Shown piece by piece: positions 50,989 to 63,569 of a DNA stretch of 64,000 nt. A model generated the notes under the pieces. It was not told the DNA's origin. It made no database searches and worked only from the letters and a program-made list of their open reading frames with translations. The DNA is taken from the NCBI RefSeq assembly GCF_016545825.1, contig NC_052615.1, positions 22,684,520 through 22,748,519 on the forward strand. Direction: 5' to 3'. Every line of letters begins with the position of its first letter. Positions within the stretch are counted from its first letter, which is position 1. The translations under genes and the position numbers were made by a program. The DNA is from Eucalyptus grandis. Its lineage: Eukaryota > Streptophyta > Magnoliopsida > Myrtales > Myrtaceae.

Positions 50989-51038
50989 ATTTTACCCAAC
51001 TCCTTTTTTTATCGTTTTCTCCACTTTTTGATGATGAC

Positions 51039-51052
51039 AAAAAGGGGGAGAG
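51039..51052 (+). other. Polypurine tract of copia element 2
   Basis: AAAAAGGGGGAGAG after GATGATGAC. A second purine run (AAAAAGGGAAAGA, 51367-51379) lies directly before the 3' LTR; the 330 bp between them look non-coding. Either may prime plus-strand synthesis. Confidence 0.75.
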
Positions 51053-51379
51053 TTTGCAAATTTGACCCTGACTTGTCTTTATTTTTCTTTGATTTGTTTG
51101 ACTTTGATGATCTTTTACTTTGAACTGACTTTGGACTCTTGATTGCTATTTGATTTTGAATCTTTTGACACTTGTAGTAATTAAGCTTGTGATATTGATA
51201 GTGGCTCGATAGTTACTTATCTTGCAGGATTAACATGTTTTATGTGCTTGAAGAATTGATGCTATCTCGGTCCTAATCAACTTATTTCATAAGATATCAC
51301 ATTTTTGCTTAAGTGTTGTTTTGCAAGTCAAATTTTTCAAATTTGAAGGAAAGTTTTGCCACCATTAAAAAGGGAAAGA

Positions 51380-52334
51380 TAAACTCATTTACTGTTTTGA
51401 AGTTGACAAAACGTTTCTAAAAGTCTAGTCTAAAGACTTGCAGACTCAAGTATTATAGTCTGAAGAACTCCAGATTCTTCTGTCAAAGTCTGAAGATAGC
51501 TAGACTTTAATCTTAAAGTCTGACCTCACTGACGGATTCCAAACCGACTAGTGAAGACTTATCCAGATGTGGGTTTATCCTTAATGATTCGGTTCGTATG
51601 GTTCGTGAAAGATCTTATGGCTGTATATAGCATCTTATGATCAAATATTCTTATTGAAATCAATTCGGATAATTAGATCTCTTGAAAGGCGAAGTATACT
51701 TGGATGGTTCTACTTAAGGAAACCAAGATCCTGATTGTATGGGCGAGTAGGATTGATGGGCTTTTATCACATTCCCAAAACGACTTGAGATCTCCTTAAT
51801 TGATTATGTCCAACAGATAGATTGGAAGAATTATTTTGGAAAGTGCCAACGGTCGTGAAGGCATCAAGGAGTATTTAAGGTGAACTCTCTAGCTGTTCGA
51901 TAGAGCACGTGAAAGAAAAATTTCAAAGCCTGAAGCTGCCTAGTTCTTTGCTATTTCATTTGTCAAGCTTAAATTGTACTCAAAAGGGAAAACAAACACT
52001 TCTGAGACTTTGGAAGAGTGTAGTAAAGTTTCTACACTATGAAGTCAATGACGTGAGACTGTAAAATCTCTTTTGATTCTTAGTGAAATCCAGTCAATAG
52101 GCTGTCAGTGCAGGAGAGTTGACATACGCTTGATCTAAGCCGAACAACTATAAATTTTGTGTTCTTATTCTCTTCCCTAAACTCTTTTATTCATTGGCAA
52201 ATTTACTGAACTCATTCCAGTTCTTTGCTTTGAAGATTCTAGTATGAAAGAAAAAGTTTTATACACGTTTTCGCGAAAGATTTTGCTTTAACACCTATTC
52301 ACCCCCCATCTAGAAGTTCATACTAGCCATTTCA
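51380..52334 (+). repeat. 3' LTR of copia element 2
   Basis: About 955 bp matching 19777-20737, ending TAGCCATTTCA. The first few bases differ from the TGTTGGAG start of element 1's LTR. Followed directly by CTATC. Confidence 0.92.
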
Positions 52335-52487
52335 CTATCAAGGAGCGAAATTGCATTTTAAAAACTTACCTACATTGTCGGTAATTATTTAATGAAAATA
52401 TGGATTTGACATTTGAATTTGTTACCATTTTCATACTATCAATGATGAAGCAAAAGGATATTGCGCTATTCTATGTGAATATTGGAG

Positions 52488-52978
52488 AAAATATTGGGTA
52501 CTGCTTAGATTCCACGTTGTTAAAATCCTTATTCATTCATTGGGTGACACTTGTCGCTCGAGCCCCAACGCGCCACAACCCTCTTACACTCCCTCACCGT
52601 CTTGCCTCTCAGTTCCCTCTTCTTTTTTTCCTTTGTCTTTTCTTCTTCTTCTTCTTCTTCTTCTTCTTCTTCTTCTTCTTCTTCTCGACGTGGCCATTTT
52701 CCCTTCTCCGACCTCAACCTCGAGCCTGACCTTAGGCTCCTCATCGCCGTCAATGCATCACCTCCATCTCGGCCTCTTTCTTTGCTCGCTCCTTCTCCAC
52801 CCTTTAGAACTGCCACCTCCTATCCAACTCCTCCGACACCCTCTGCATTTCCGCTCCCATCGACCAGGAGGTCAAGGCCCCACACTGCCTCGACAAACCA
52901 CGCCTTCACCTCATTTGTTGTCAAAGCCGACCCTAGTCGGCCTAGAATCAACTCAGATTCGAGCGCACCCAATATTTT
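52488..52978. mobile_element. Fold-back element, copy 3 (right arm mostly lost)
   Basis: The left arm and C/T-rich interior match copy 2, then at about 52960 the sequence jumps to the last ~15 bases of the right end (ACCCAATATTTTCTTG). It has therefore lost its ability to fold back. Confidence 0.75.
52640..52685. repeat. (TTC)15 microsatellite
   Basis: TTC repeat at the place of the CT repeat in fold-back copy 2. Confidence 0.92.
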
Positions 52979-53007
52979 CTTGTGAATTTAGCATGATATA
53001 ATCATAT

Positions 53008-53008
<1 letters not shown>

Positions 53009-53044
<36 letters not shown>
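53009..53044. repeat. (AG)18 microsatellite
   Basis: AG repeat at the same position relative to the fold-back element as 11999-12042 and 38042-38151. Confidence 0.93.
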
Positions 53045-53045
<1 letters not shown>

Positions 53046-53046
<1 letters not shown>

Positions 53047-54850
53047 GGTATTTTACTTATTATATGATTAACTAATAAGTGAAATTGAAGATAATAAGGA
53101 TATTTTACTTATTATATGATTAATCGATAAGTGAAATTGAAGATATAAATAAAAGATTAAAGTATTTCTACGCAAGTGTAATATGTCATGTTTTTTATTC
53201 ATGAATGTGATGTTTTACACCAAAAGAATGAATATTCTTCCGTAAGTTCAACAATGTTTGGAACACTGAAGCTTTATTGAAAGTAACGTACATCCGTATA
53301 ATTTATCAAAAATAAAATTATTATTCTAATAGAGATGGAATAAAGTGGCCCAAATCGAATTTATTTAGCTAGGTTTCATATGCCTTGGATTTAGGATTTT
53401 CGTGTTCTTTTTAGGGGAAAAGAAATCCTATATGGTGATTTATCAAGTTGTAAAGTCAACAATTAGGATCCTGATGTTTAGCAAAAACAAAAAAGACACG
53501 AACCATTATGGAAAACATTAGTGAATATAAAATCTACATTTGTGAATCGAAGTCTGCACACTTTAATTGTAACGTGCATTAATTATTCATTCCCCATATT
53601 TTAGTTGTACGGTACAATGTAAACCTACTAGTCCAATGGATTTAGGCATGTTCGGTCCTAATAGGTGTATGGATCTAAATCATAAAATGAGTCATTCTAA
53701 AAAGGTGACGCGATTCATATTTAAACAAAGTTAATACTTTTTTTCATCCTATTTTTGCTCTTCAGAAAATAAGTCACGTTTTTCAAGTGCAAATATTTCA
53801 GGCAATCTCAGGTCAAACATAGTTGATCCGACCCAACGAGTGAATTATTTGAGCAATGTCAAAGATACTAAGATTCGCCTACTAAAATACTTTATTAAGT
53901 GAAGCAATGCTCTGTAATTTTTTGTTTAAGTCGATGGCCTTTTAAGCATTGAACCAAATTTTGTCATGAACAAATTTAGAAGATGAATCGCAATATGTCT
54001 TAAATGTGGAAATTATTTCCATTCATCGCATTTATAATGCGGCATCATAGAAATTTTATACTTCTTCCATGGCTAATAAGATGGGATATTGTGTAATTTT
54101 GAATGTTTCGAATTTTCAATAACGATTCAAATAGAAAAAGATAACGAAACTTACTTTCACGTCAAGTAAAATTGGGTCAAACACAGGTTGTCTCGACCCA
54201 ACCCAACTCGGAAATTTAGAGGTCATGGCACGTTAACTCAGTTGTTTTGTGCATTGGAAACGGACCACCCCTATCCTATTTTCAAAGCCGGTTTGGGTGG
54301 ACTATCGGGTTCAAGTTGGTTTTTGTGGCGTCTACTTAAATATAGTTCCCAAAATCTTTGAATTATTTTCAAGCCAATTTGTTTCTAGTTTCCCGAATGA
54401 AAAATACGGGACCCTATCATGGGCTCACAATGACGGGCTATCATTTAATTGCCCTAACTATCCTTCAACTCGTATCATCAAATGTGATATTGGATCTTGA
54501 AACTTCTTGTCATGCGATCAAATTGTTTAGCTTTTTCTTTTACTGTCACAGAAAGATTGTTGAGGAAGGGTACCGACCTTGAGTGCTTGATGTAACAAAA
54601 AGAAACTCATGTGATTACATAAGAAACTCATGTGATTACATAAATTGCATACTTTTTTAAGATAACAACCTCGAACAAGGCTGCTATCAATACAGAGAGT
54701 CGACCTTATTCCAAAAGGGACAATGAAGTAATGTCACCATACTAAGTAGAAGCAAAATCTTAGCTGTAAAACATGATTTTGAGATAACAATGTAGGCAAA
54801 CGCTAATCTTCATCCACGCTCAGCCAAGCAGTAATCCATCAAAATCATCA
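53046..54850. other. Spacer and 3'-flank module of copy F
   Basis: No gene. It contains a small local duplication near 53050-53140 (GGTATTTTACTTATTATATG-like phrase twice) and another near 54600 (AGAAACTCATGTGATTACAT twice). Confidence 0.7.
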
Positions 54851-56399
54851 TCAAAAAGGCTTCAATGAATTGGCAATGTCAATGACAAATCGGTACTTAA
54901 CATCTACTTTTGATAGACGCTCCATGGCAGTGTTCACATATTCCATAGGAATAAGCTCAATATCTGCGACTATGTTGTGCTCCGCTGCAAAATCAATCAT
55001 CTCTTGCGTCTCTTTTATCCCTCCAATGGCACTTCCTCCCACCATCTTTCTACCTGTCATTGGTCTTATTTGTTACTATTTTTCGCATTCATGAAACTCG
55101 AAATTAGTATTCTACTAAAACTAAAATCGTTTCGATTATAAAAACCAATTACGAAGGTAGTTTTCTTTTCCAAAGCACTATAGAACACAAAAGACTTGCT
55201 TAGGCTTACCTATGAGGAGTGGAAAAGCAAGTAGCTCTAGTGGCTTCTCCGGTGCACCAACCATGACGAGCTTTCCATTAACTTTCAAGAGACCGATCAA
55301 AGGCAAAAGAGCATGTACAGCTGAGATTGTGTCAATGATACCATCCATTGTACCCATTGCAAGCTGCAGTTAATAAAAGATAATAACATAAATCTACATT
55401 CAGTTAACCTCATCCCTATACATCATCAAAGAAAATAATATGTTGTGACTATGACTTACTTCCATCTCTTATGTGTTACGGCTAACCAAGAATGCATCAG
55501 CTCCCAAACGGTCCTTGGCTTCCTTCTTTTTATTAGGTGAGGTACTGATGACGGTCACTTTGAGACCCATGGCCTTAGCAAACTTTACAGCCATATGCCC
55601 GAGCCCACCAAAGCCCAACTACCCCTAAATGCATTCCGGCCTTATCAAGCCCGTAGTACTTCAATGGACTGTAGACAGTGATCCCGCACAGAGGAGAGGA
55701 GCACTACCATCGAGAGGCAAGTTGTCGGGGATTTTGATCACGGAGTGCTCGTCTAATACCATGATGTCTGAATAGCCACCATGGGTGTGGTTCCATCGTA
55801 GTACTTTGCACCATAGGTCAAGATCATTTCGGGGCAGTAATTCTCAAGATCCTCTTTGCAATTTGCACAAGAGCGACATGATCCAACCATACACCCAACA
55901 CCCACTTTGTCCCCGACTTTAAATTTTGTCACTTTGGTGCCTACTTCGGTGACCATACCTACAATCTCATGCCTGCATACAGTGGTCAATCTGTGTCATT
56001 ATTGACTTAAGAATGTATTATTTATCTAAGAGAATCAAAAGGGATGATGTTTTTGAAAACTCATACCCGGGCACTACTGGATAAGAAGTTATTCCCCACT
56101 CGTTCTTGATATTATGGAGATCGGAATGGCATATACCACAATACAATACCTTAAAAGTTACATCCTTTTCTCCGGTGGCCCTATAAAACATAAAATCAGT
56201 GAATTTGAAAAGAAAGAAAGATGTTCCCCTCCGTTGAATTTTTTGGTGCACCGCCCAAAATAAGAATGGACGAAAAGAAAAGGGAAACCAAAAGACGTTA
56301 CCTTCTTGAGAACCTAAAGGGAGAGAGATGCCCTGTAGTGTCTCTGGCTGCCCATCCAAAAGCCTTCACTGGATGTTCATTCTCTGTGGACATTGCCAT
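54851..56399 (-). pseudogene. Dehydrogenase copy F, three single-base indels in exon 3
   Basis: Exons 56302-56399, 56067-56180, 55460-55972, 55210-55363 and 54851-55053, all with GT-AG borders. Exon 3 lacks one base near 55790 (frame lost after YYDGTT), lacks one near 55685 (where the catalytic Cys166 stretch is coded) and gains one near 55610 (by the Rossmann loop). The net change of -1 leaves the downstream frame wrong. Exons 1, 2, 4 and 5 are undamaged. B/D/E/F type. Confidence 0.93.
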
Positions 56400-56770
56400 T
56401 TCACTGAGCTTGACGAGCACGGCTTAAATCTCAAACTGGAAGAGAACCGGGTTATCTGTGTGTTTTGAGATGCGAAGAGAACGCTGATGAGAGGGGAGGC
56501 GAGAAGCGTTGGTACTTATATAGGGCTTGAGAAGGTACTGGAAGCGGTGGTGATGACGCACTTCGTGAGCGAACTGAACCAGGTGGTGTGGTCAGTATAC
56601 ATGTAGGGCTCGAGGAGATACAGGAAGAGGCGGCGATGACGTGCTTAGTGAGCGAATTGAAGCGGACGTTGTGCGTCATCATCTATTCCCGTTTGTTTGA
56701 CCAGTCAACCGTTGCGCGAAAGTTCTCTCTTTCTGCTCGGGTCTGCTCCGCCTGCTTGCAGCCCAAGAAG
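56400..56770 (-). promoter_or_regulatory. Promoter of dehydrogenase copy F
   Basis: TATATAA at 56516-56522 (minus strand) is intact. GAGCGAA units at 56567 and 56650 are 83 bp apart. Paired W-box at 56697-56708. The promoter is in better state than the coding region. Confidence 0.65.
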
Positions 56771-58089
56771 ATAATATATAAAATCTTGTAGGCCTCCCTT
56801 TTTCGCAGTTATTTAAAGCAATTCCCATATCAATTAATTAATGCATGAAAGTTTAACGTAGTCTCTGACGTGCCAAATTCGGCCACGTTATACCCAGAGC
56901 CCATTTTTCTTTTTTACTTATTTTAAATATAAAATTCTATACCTTAAAATATTCCAACAAAAGGTAGGAATTCCACAAAATCCAAAAAGATGAATTTTGA
57001 AAAATCGATAATTTTTTTAAGAAAATTGCCTAAAAAGTGAATACGGTAATTTTTTTTTTCCAATATTAATGACAATACACCGGACATCGAATGATGGCAT
57101 ATATTAATAATAGCTAAACTCTAGTATTTTATAATAACACTTGGCTAGCAGACCCTGGCTTCTGCACACGCCCCTCTTGATAGAGATTATGGTCCCCGTG
57201 TCACCACAAATGTCCCAACCCGCTTCTTGGATCCTAAAAGAGGGTCTTCCGACATTGTTTAGATGTTACACTGTAAATAGCATTGACGTCAACACGTGAC
57301 GCGACATGCTAATACGCCGTTTCTTAAAAAATAGAGAATTCTGACACGTTGAGACATATTGTATATTAAACATATATGTTTATATTTACATGATAAATTA
57401 TAATTTTCATGATTATTTTAATCAATTTAATTTAATTCAGATTTAAAAATAAATAAATAATTAAAAGAGCCTAAAATGAATTTGCATTAAAAACATTAAT
57501 AAATCATTTGTTAATATCATTTATTGTTTCAATTTGAAAATTCAACTGCACATAAATATGCCATGAAACATGGAGAAAAAACAAACTTTGGAGTGAATTG
57601 TTTGTTACCGGAAGTGAGAGTCGGAAGAAAAGAGAATACCGAGCTTTTCTTTTTTTTCCCTTTTTATTATTTTTATTATTTTCTATTTTCTTACATATTT
57701 AAATTTTGACCATCTATTTATTGAAAATTTTAAAAATCAACCCTATGCATGTTGGAATTTTGAATTCTCATGCTGAAATTCTCGACTCACGTGTCGAAAA
57801 ATGTCGGAAGAGTTGATTAAGTATCGGGAGAGATAATCAAGCGTTGAATTTTTTGACACATGTTGACCGATTGTCGGAGAGCATCGGAGAGTATCGAACA
57901 CGTATTGAAATATCTGACACGATAAGAAGACTCCTAAAGAACGAAATCCGACACGCCACCTCGGGATAAAAAAAAAAAAAAAAAAGCAATATGGTGCCCG
58001 GTCAAATGGCCCTAACCTTTGAACCGGAAGGAGAATATCATTTCGGAAAACTCTTTTCCGAGCACTAGCTCCCTCCATCCCTCGTCACG
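56771..58089. other. Array spacer upstream of copy F
   Basis: Relative of 16546-17831 and 33431-34767. No gene; poly-A near 57969. Confidence 0.65.
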
Positions 58090-58377
58090 TGCGATTCTCT
58101 AATTCGTGGTCACGGTAGAATTGGGGAGCTGGATGATGCTCGTAGGCTGCTTAAAATGACGGAAGAAAGTGGTTTAGCTCCTGACGTGGGTAGCTTTTGA
58201 TTTGTTGGATTCATTGCATGAGAAAGGTATCGAAGCATATCAAGTGATCGGTACATCGTTAGGTGATGGCTATTGCGAATCTGGACAAACTTGAGGGTGC
58301 CCGTAGATTGCATGATAAATTTCTCTTGCAGGATTGCAAGCCTAATTCGTTCTCTTACAACGCCTTGATAGGTCGTG
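58090..58377 (+). pseudogene. PPR gene fragment in unit F
   Basis: Same extent, internal deletion and frame break as the unit B fragment; still readable are GELDDARRLLKMTEESGL and CKPNSFSYNALI. Confidence 0.78.
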
Positions 58378-60327
58378 TTTCGTTGAAATTTCTCTAACAG
58401 CGAAATATCTTTCATTGAAGGTTGTTCTTCCAATTTTTTTTAGAGGGGGCCAAGGTTCCGCACCAACTCCGATTCATATTTAAACCAAGTTAATGCTTTT
58501 TTTTCGTCCTATTTTTGCTCTTCAGAAAATAAGTCACGTTTTTCAAGTGCAAATATTACTAGGAAAAATATCTTTGACAAGTGAATAAATTAAACATTTG
58601 TGTAATGAACGCGACCTTATGATAGTTTTTAAATAATCGCAAAATTAATATATTACACATAAATTGAAAAAATCTTAGAATGACTATGATTATATAAATT
58701 ATCGATTGAGGAAAAGAATGTTTAAAAATCATAATTTGGCGAACCACGTAAAACGTATCTTAGAAGGAAAACACTATACTTTTTTTCCTAATAAAGAAAA
58801 GATTATACTAATAAAGCTCCGACATTTAGCATGATGGTATCCAATTTTAGCTTCTGTCCAAAAAAGTTGCACTCCTTTGATATTATATAAATTATTATTT
58901 TGGGGGATATTACGTATATCTTAACTAACAATATCGAACATTGTATAATTTTAACTACTCCCAATTTTCAAATATGATTATGATGATTCAAGCAAAGTCA
59001 AAAAATAAATTTCTTCATTTTCCGGGCTAACTCAGGTCAAACAAGTTGACCCCACCCAATTCGTGAATCATTTGAGCAATTTCAAAGATACAAAGAGTGA
59101 ACTAATTTATTAAATGATGCAATGCTCTATATGTTTTTGTTTGAGTCAATGTCCTTTTAAGCACCGAACCAAATTTATATAACCGCAGAATTAATATGTG
59201 CGATACATCATACTAACAAATTAAACAGAAACTAAAAAGCTAACTCTTAATAAATTCTTCATATTTCAGGTCAAGTCAGGTCAAACATAGTTGAACCAAC
59301 ACAACTAGTAAATTATTTGAGCAATGTCAAAGATACTGAGATTCGTTTACTAACTTAATTTATTAAGTGATGCAATGCTGCATAAATTTTTATTTAGATC
59401 AGTGGCCTTTTAAGCGCCCAATCAAAATTTTGTCATGAACAAATCTAGAGAGAAATATTAGTATGCCTGCGATGTTCAAATTCTTTCCATTCATTCATTC
59501 ATAATACTGAATCATAGAAATTTTATACTTCTTCCATGACTAATAAGATGGGATATTGTGTAACTTTGAATGTTTCAAATTTTCAATAATGATTCAAACA
59601 GAAAAAGATTCCCTCCCCCACAAAAAAAAAACAAAAAAAAAAAAAAAGCTTATTTTCACAAAGAGTCAAAGAGTTAAAACAGATTGACTCGACCCAACCC
59701 GACTTGAAAATTTAGAGGTCATGACACGTTGACTCCGTTGTTTTGTGGGTTGGAAAAGGACCACCCCTACCCTATTTTCAAAGTGGGTTTGGGTGGATTA
59801 TCGGGTTTGGGTGGATTTTCGGTTCGGGTTCCTTTTTTCAGGGATCTACTTAAACCTAGTTCCCAGAATCTTTGAATTGTTTTCAAGCCAATGTGCTTCT
59901 AGTTTCCAGTAAGAAAGATATGGAACCCTATCATGGGCTAAAAATGACCAACTATTATATAAATACCCTGATTCTCCTTTAAATCGTATTATCAAATGTG
60001 ATACTGAATCTTGAAACTTCTTGTTATGTGATCCAATTGTTTAGTTTTTTTTCTTTTGAAGTCACAAAAAGATTGTTAAAGAAGGGCATTGGCTTTGAGT
60101 GCATGATTTACTTACAACACATAAAGGAACTCTCGTCATTATGTAAATTGCATACTTTCTAAGGATAACAACCTAAAACAAGGCTGCTATCTATACAAAG
60201 TAGTCGACATTATTCCAAAGGGGACAAAGAAGTAATATCACCATACTAGGTAGAAGCAAAATCTTAGTTGTAAAACATGATTTTGAGATAACACCATCAG
60301 CCAAGTAGTAATCCATCGGGCTCGTCA
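58378..60327. other. Spacer and 3'-flank module of copy G
   Basis: Joined to the PPR fragment at CAACTCCG/ATTCATATTTAAA (about 58470), exactly as in unit C. No gene seen. Confidence 0.7.
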
Positions 60328-61863
60328 TCAGAAAGGCTTCAATGAATTGGTGATGTCAATGACAAATCGATACTTAATATCTGCTTTCGATAAACGCTCC
60401 ATGGCAGTGTTCACATAATCCATAGGAATAAGCTCAATATCTGCAACTATGTTGTGCTTCGCTGCAAAATCAATCATCTCTTGCGTCTCTTGTATCCCTC
60501 CAATGCAACTTCCTCCCACCATCTTTCTACCTGTCATTGGTCTTATTTGTTACTAATTTTCGCATTCATGAAACTCAGAATGAATCTTCTATTAAAACTA
60601 AAATCACTTCATTTATAAACACCAATTATGAAGGTAGTTTTCTTTTCTAAGAAACACTATAAAACACAAAATACTTCTTAGGCTTACCCATGAGGAGTGG
60701 AAAAGCAAGTAGCTCAAGCGGCTTCTGTGGTGCCCCAACCATGACGAGCTTTCCATTAATTTTCAAGAGATTGAACAAAGGTAAAAGAGCATGTACAGCT
60801 GAGACGGTGTCAATAATGCCATCCATTGTACCCATTGCAAGCTGCAGTAAATAAAAGGTAATAACATAAATCTACATCCAGTTAACGTTATCCCTATACA
60901 TCATCAGGGAAAATAATATGTTGTGACTATAACTTACTGCCATATCTTCTGTGTTATGGCTAACCAAGAATGCATCAGCTCCCAAATGGTCCATGGCTTC
61001 CTTCTTTTTGTTAGGAGAGGTACTGATAATGGTCACTTTGAGGCCCATGGCTTTAGCAAACTTTACAGCCATATGTCCGAGCCCACCAAGCCCAACAATC
61101 CCTAAATGCATTCCGGCCTTATTAAGCCCATAGTACTTCAATGGACTGTAAACAGTGATCCCCGCACAAAGGAGAGGAGCACTACCATCAAGAGGCAAGT
61201 TGTCAGGGATTTTGATTATGAAGTGTTCATCCGATACCATGATGTCCGAGTAGCCACCATAGGTGGTGGTTCCATCATTGTACTTTGCACCATAGGACAA
61301 GATCATCTTGGGGCAGTAATTCTCGAGGTCATCTTTGCAATTTGCACAAGAGCGACATGATCCAACCATACACCCAACACCTACTTTGTCCCCGACTTTG
61401 AATTTTGTCACTTTGGTGCCTATTTCGGTGATCACACCTATAATCTCATGCCTGCACACAATGTCCAATCTGTGTTATTATTGGCTCAAAAATGTCTTAT
61501 TTATCTAAGAGAAACGAAAAGGATGATGTTTTTGAAAACTCATACCCAGGCACAATGGGATAAGAAGTTATTCCCCATTCATTCTTGATACTATGGAGAT
61601 CGGAATGGCATATACCGCAATATAGCACCTTAAAAGTTACATCATTTTCTCCGGTGGTCCTGTGAAAAGGAAAATCAATGTATATTGAGGAAAAGATGTT
61701 CCCCTCTGTTGGACTTTTGGATGCATCACCGAAAATAAAGAATCAACGAAACGAAGGGACATTACCTTCTTGAGAACTTGAATGGAGAGAGATGTCCTGA
61801 AGTGTCCCTGGCTGCCCATCCAAAAGCCTTCACTGGATGTTCATTCTCTGGTGACATTGCCAT
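60328..61863 (-). CDS. Dehydrogenase copy G: CAD/mannitol dehydrogenase-like, intact
   Basis: Exons 61766-61863, 61546-61659, 60938-61451, 60688-60841 and 60328-60530 give 1083 bases, 360 codons plus stop, all introns GT-AG. Zinc ligands Cys50, His72 and Cys166, structural Cys103/106/109/117, GLGGLG and Ser-Thr-Ser for NADP(H) are present. It is the only intact A/C/G-type copy: [22 protein letters not shown]-like wording and MAMSPENEH differ from copies B and D. Its promoter also differs from every other copy upstream of about 62010. Likely a cytosolic NADP(H)-dependent aldehyde/alcohol dehydrogenase; whether its substrate differs from that of B and D is unknown. Confidence 0.95.
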
Positions 61864-62010
61864 TTCACTAAGCTTGGCAAGCACAGCTTCAAACCAAACT
61901 GGAAGAGAATGGCGTAACCTGTGTGTTTTGAGATGTGAAGGTGATGAGAGGGGAGTGAGAGGCGGGGTATATATAGGGCTTGAGAAGATGCAGGAAAAGG
62001 CCTTGATGAC
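61864..62010 (-). promoter_or_regulatory. Core promoter of dehydrogenase copy G
   Basis: TATATATA at 61968-61975 (minus strand), about 105 bp above the ATG. Similarity to the other promoters ends near 62008: the GAGCGAA tandem units and the paired W-box are absent. Confidence 0.65.
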
Positions 62011-63327
62011 CCGGAATGGAAATAAAATCCAAAAAAATGAAAAAGAAAGCTAAGCTTCTGGACCTGATAAAAATGTGCCTTCGACGGGTGCTTTCCGGTC
62101 AGATTCTGCACTTATTGAGTAAGACCCGAAATGGAAGTAAATCCAAAAATAAGTTTGGATACCCAAAATAAAGAGAAGCTTCTTGACCATAACAAAGTGC
62201 CCTTTTAGCTGTTTTTTTTATTGGTCGAAATGACAAATATGCCCTCGATCGTCCGAGTATGGGCTTGTTAACCAAGACACAAAGGAAAATAAAGAGAGGT
62301 TCTTGACCAAGATACATGTGCCTTCAAAGTTGTCCGGTTCAATCGCAAAAGGGATCGAAACGGTATTTCTTTCTTTCTCTCTCTTCAGCGACACTTTCTT
62401 AAATCTGGTCTCTCTCTCTCTCTCTCCTCTCTCCCTCTCTCTCTCTCTCTCTCTAGTCTTTCCAGCATCGCCGCTCAATCTTTCGCTCTCTTGAATCTCG
62501 CCATGCCATCTCGTCTCATCTAATCTTTGTCTTGTGGGTCGCGGCCTATGTTGATTTCTTCCACAGTTGTGTATTACATTGCTATACCAATTAATCAATT
62601 GATCATATGTTGCTTCCTAGTTGTATAATTTTGAAATTCCTAATTATAGTTCTGATGCCAAAGTGTGAGGTCCAATTACTTGAAGATCCATTAAACATCC
62701 CAGCGAGCCAACCCACTTGCCAAATTTGGGCACTCTAGGTCGGGGCCAATTTTTTAGTTTTGTAACTTACTTTTATATTAAAGTTCCAAAAATGAAAAAT
62801 ATTACTAGAAAAAGTGACGAATTTCACAAAATACAAAAGAATGAATTCGGAAGAACTGATATTTCTCGAAAAATATTGCACAAAATCGAAGTACGATATT
62901 TTTTTTTAAATATCAAGACAATGCATCATATATCGAGCACCGATGTATATTAATTATAGTTAAAATATGACATTCCATTGTTATGCTTGGCCGGCCGGTC
63001 AAGCCTCTCTTGATAGGATTGCGTCACCACAAATGTCCATCACACTTCTTGGATGATAAGCAAAAAAAATTTCACATTGTTTGCACACTATACGCTGGCT
63101 CACGTATGGGATTTCTATAGTCTCCAACAATTTCCATACGTGGGTAACTCTTCTTCTCAGTAGATTCTGACATGGACGCGATTGCTGAAGACTTTTCAGG
63201 TCGTTTGGACATGCATACGTCCAATAGGCAGGCTTGAGATATGAAGTCACCTAGCGTGAGATCAAACAACCATCACTTTTGATCCGCAAGAAATTATGGT
63301 ACACATAATATCAATTCGGAAAACAAG

Positions 63328-63369
<42 letters not shown>

Positions 63370-63380
63370 CCCTCGTCACG
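62011..63380. other. Upstream region of copy G and diverged spacer
   Basis: 62011-62300 is new to the array and carries two diverged copies of GA(A/C)CCGGAATGGAAAT-like text. (CT)n tracts lie at 62409-62454 and 63333-63366. From about 62690 to 63300 the sequence is a strongly diverged relative of 16640-17000. No gene is seen. Confidence 0.6.
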
Positions 63381-63569
63381 TGCAATTCATTAATTCGCGG
63401 TTATTGTAGGCCTGGGGAGCTGGATAATACTCATAACCTACTTAAAATTATGGAACAAAGTGGTTTAGCTCCTGATGTGGGGATTTATAGCTCTATTATA
63501 GATACTCTTTGGAAGAGCTTGAGGATTAAAGCAGCTTTTGATTTATTGGATTCATCATTCTTCGCATGA
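63381..63569 (+). pseudogene. PPR gene fragment at the array end, least degraded
   Basis: 62 open codons then TGA. It reads CNSLIRGYCRPGELDNTHNL, LLKIMEQSGLAPDVG, then IYSSIIDTLWK and KAAFDLLDSS: nearly two contiguous PPR motifs. It keeps the ~57-base segment that all other fragments lack. Downstream sequence is decayed. Probably the closest relic of the original PPR neighbour. Confidence 0.8.

Larger units (their letters stand above)
42750..52334 (+). mobile_element. SIRE-like Ty1/copia element 2, 5'-truncated
   Basis: Lacks the first ~145 bp of the 5' LTR but is otherwise full length, about 9.6 kb: partial LTR, primer site, gag, PR-IN-RT-RH, an extra gene region between pol and the 3' LTR, a AAAAAGGGGGAGAG polypurine tract and a 3' LTR. 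After the 3' LTR comes CTATC and the array sequence AAGGAGCGAAATTGC. This architecture (long, extra 3' gene, GATGACAAAAAGGGGGAG) is that of SIRE/Maximus copia elements. All genes carry stops or frameshifts. Confidence 0.94.

Noticed and set aside
58110..58433. Minus-strand frame of 107 codons (also 25525, 42119)
   Set aside because: Antisense to the PPR fragment, whose sense strand matches a known repeat family.
62303..62494. Possible leader peptide near a CT tract upstream of copy G
   Set aside because: The frame is mostly the CT microsatellite; no promoter or partner exon is seen on that strand.
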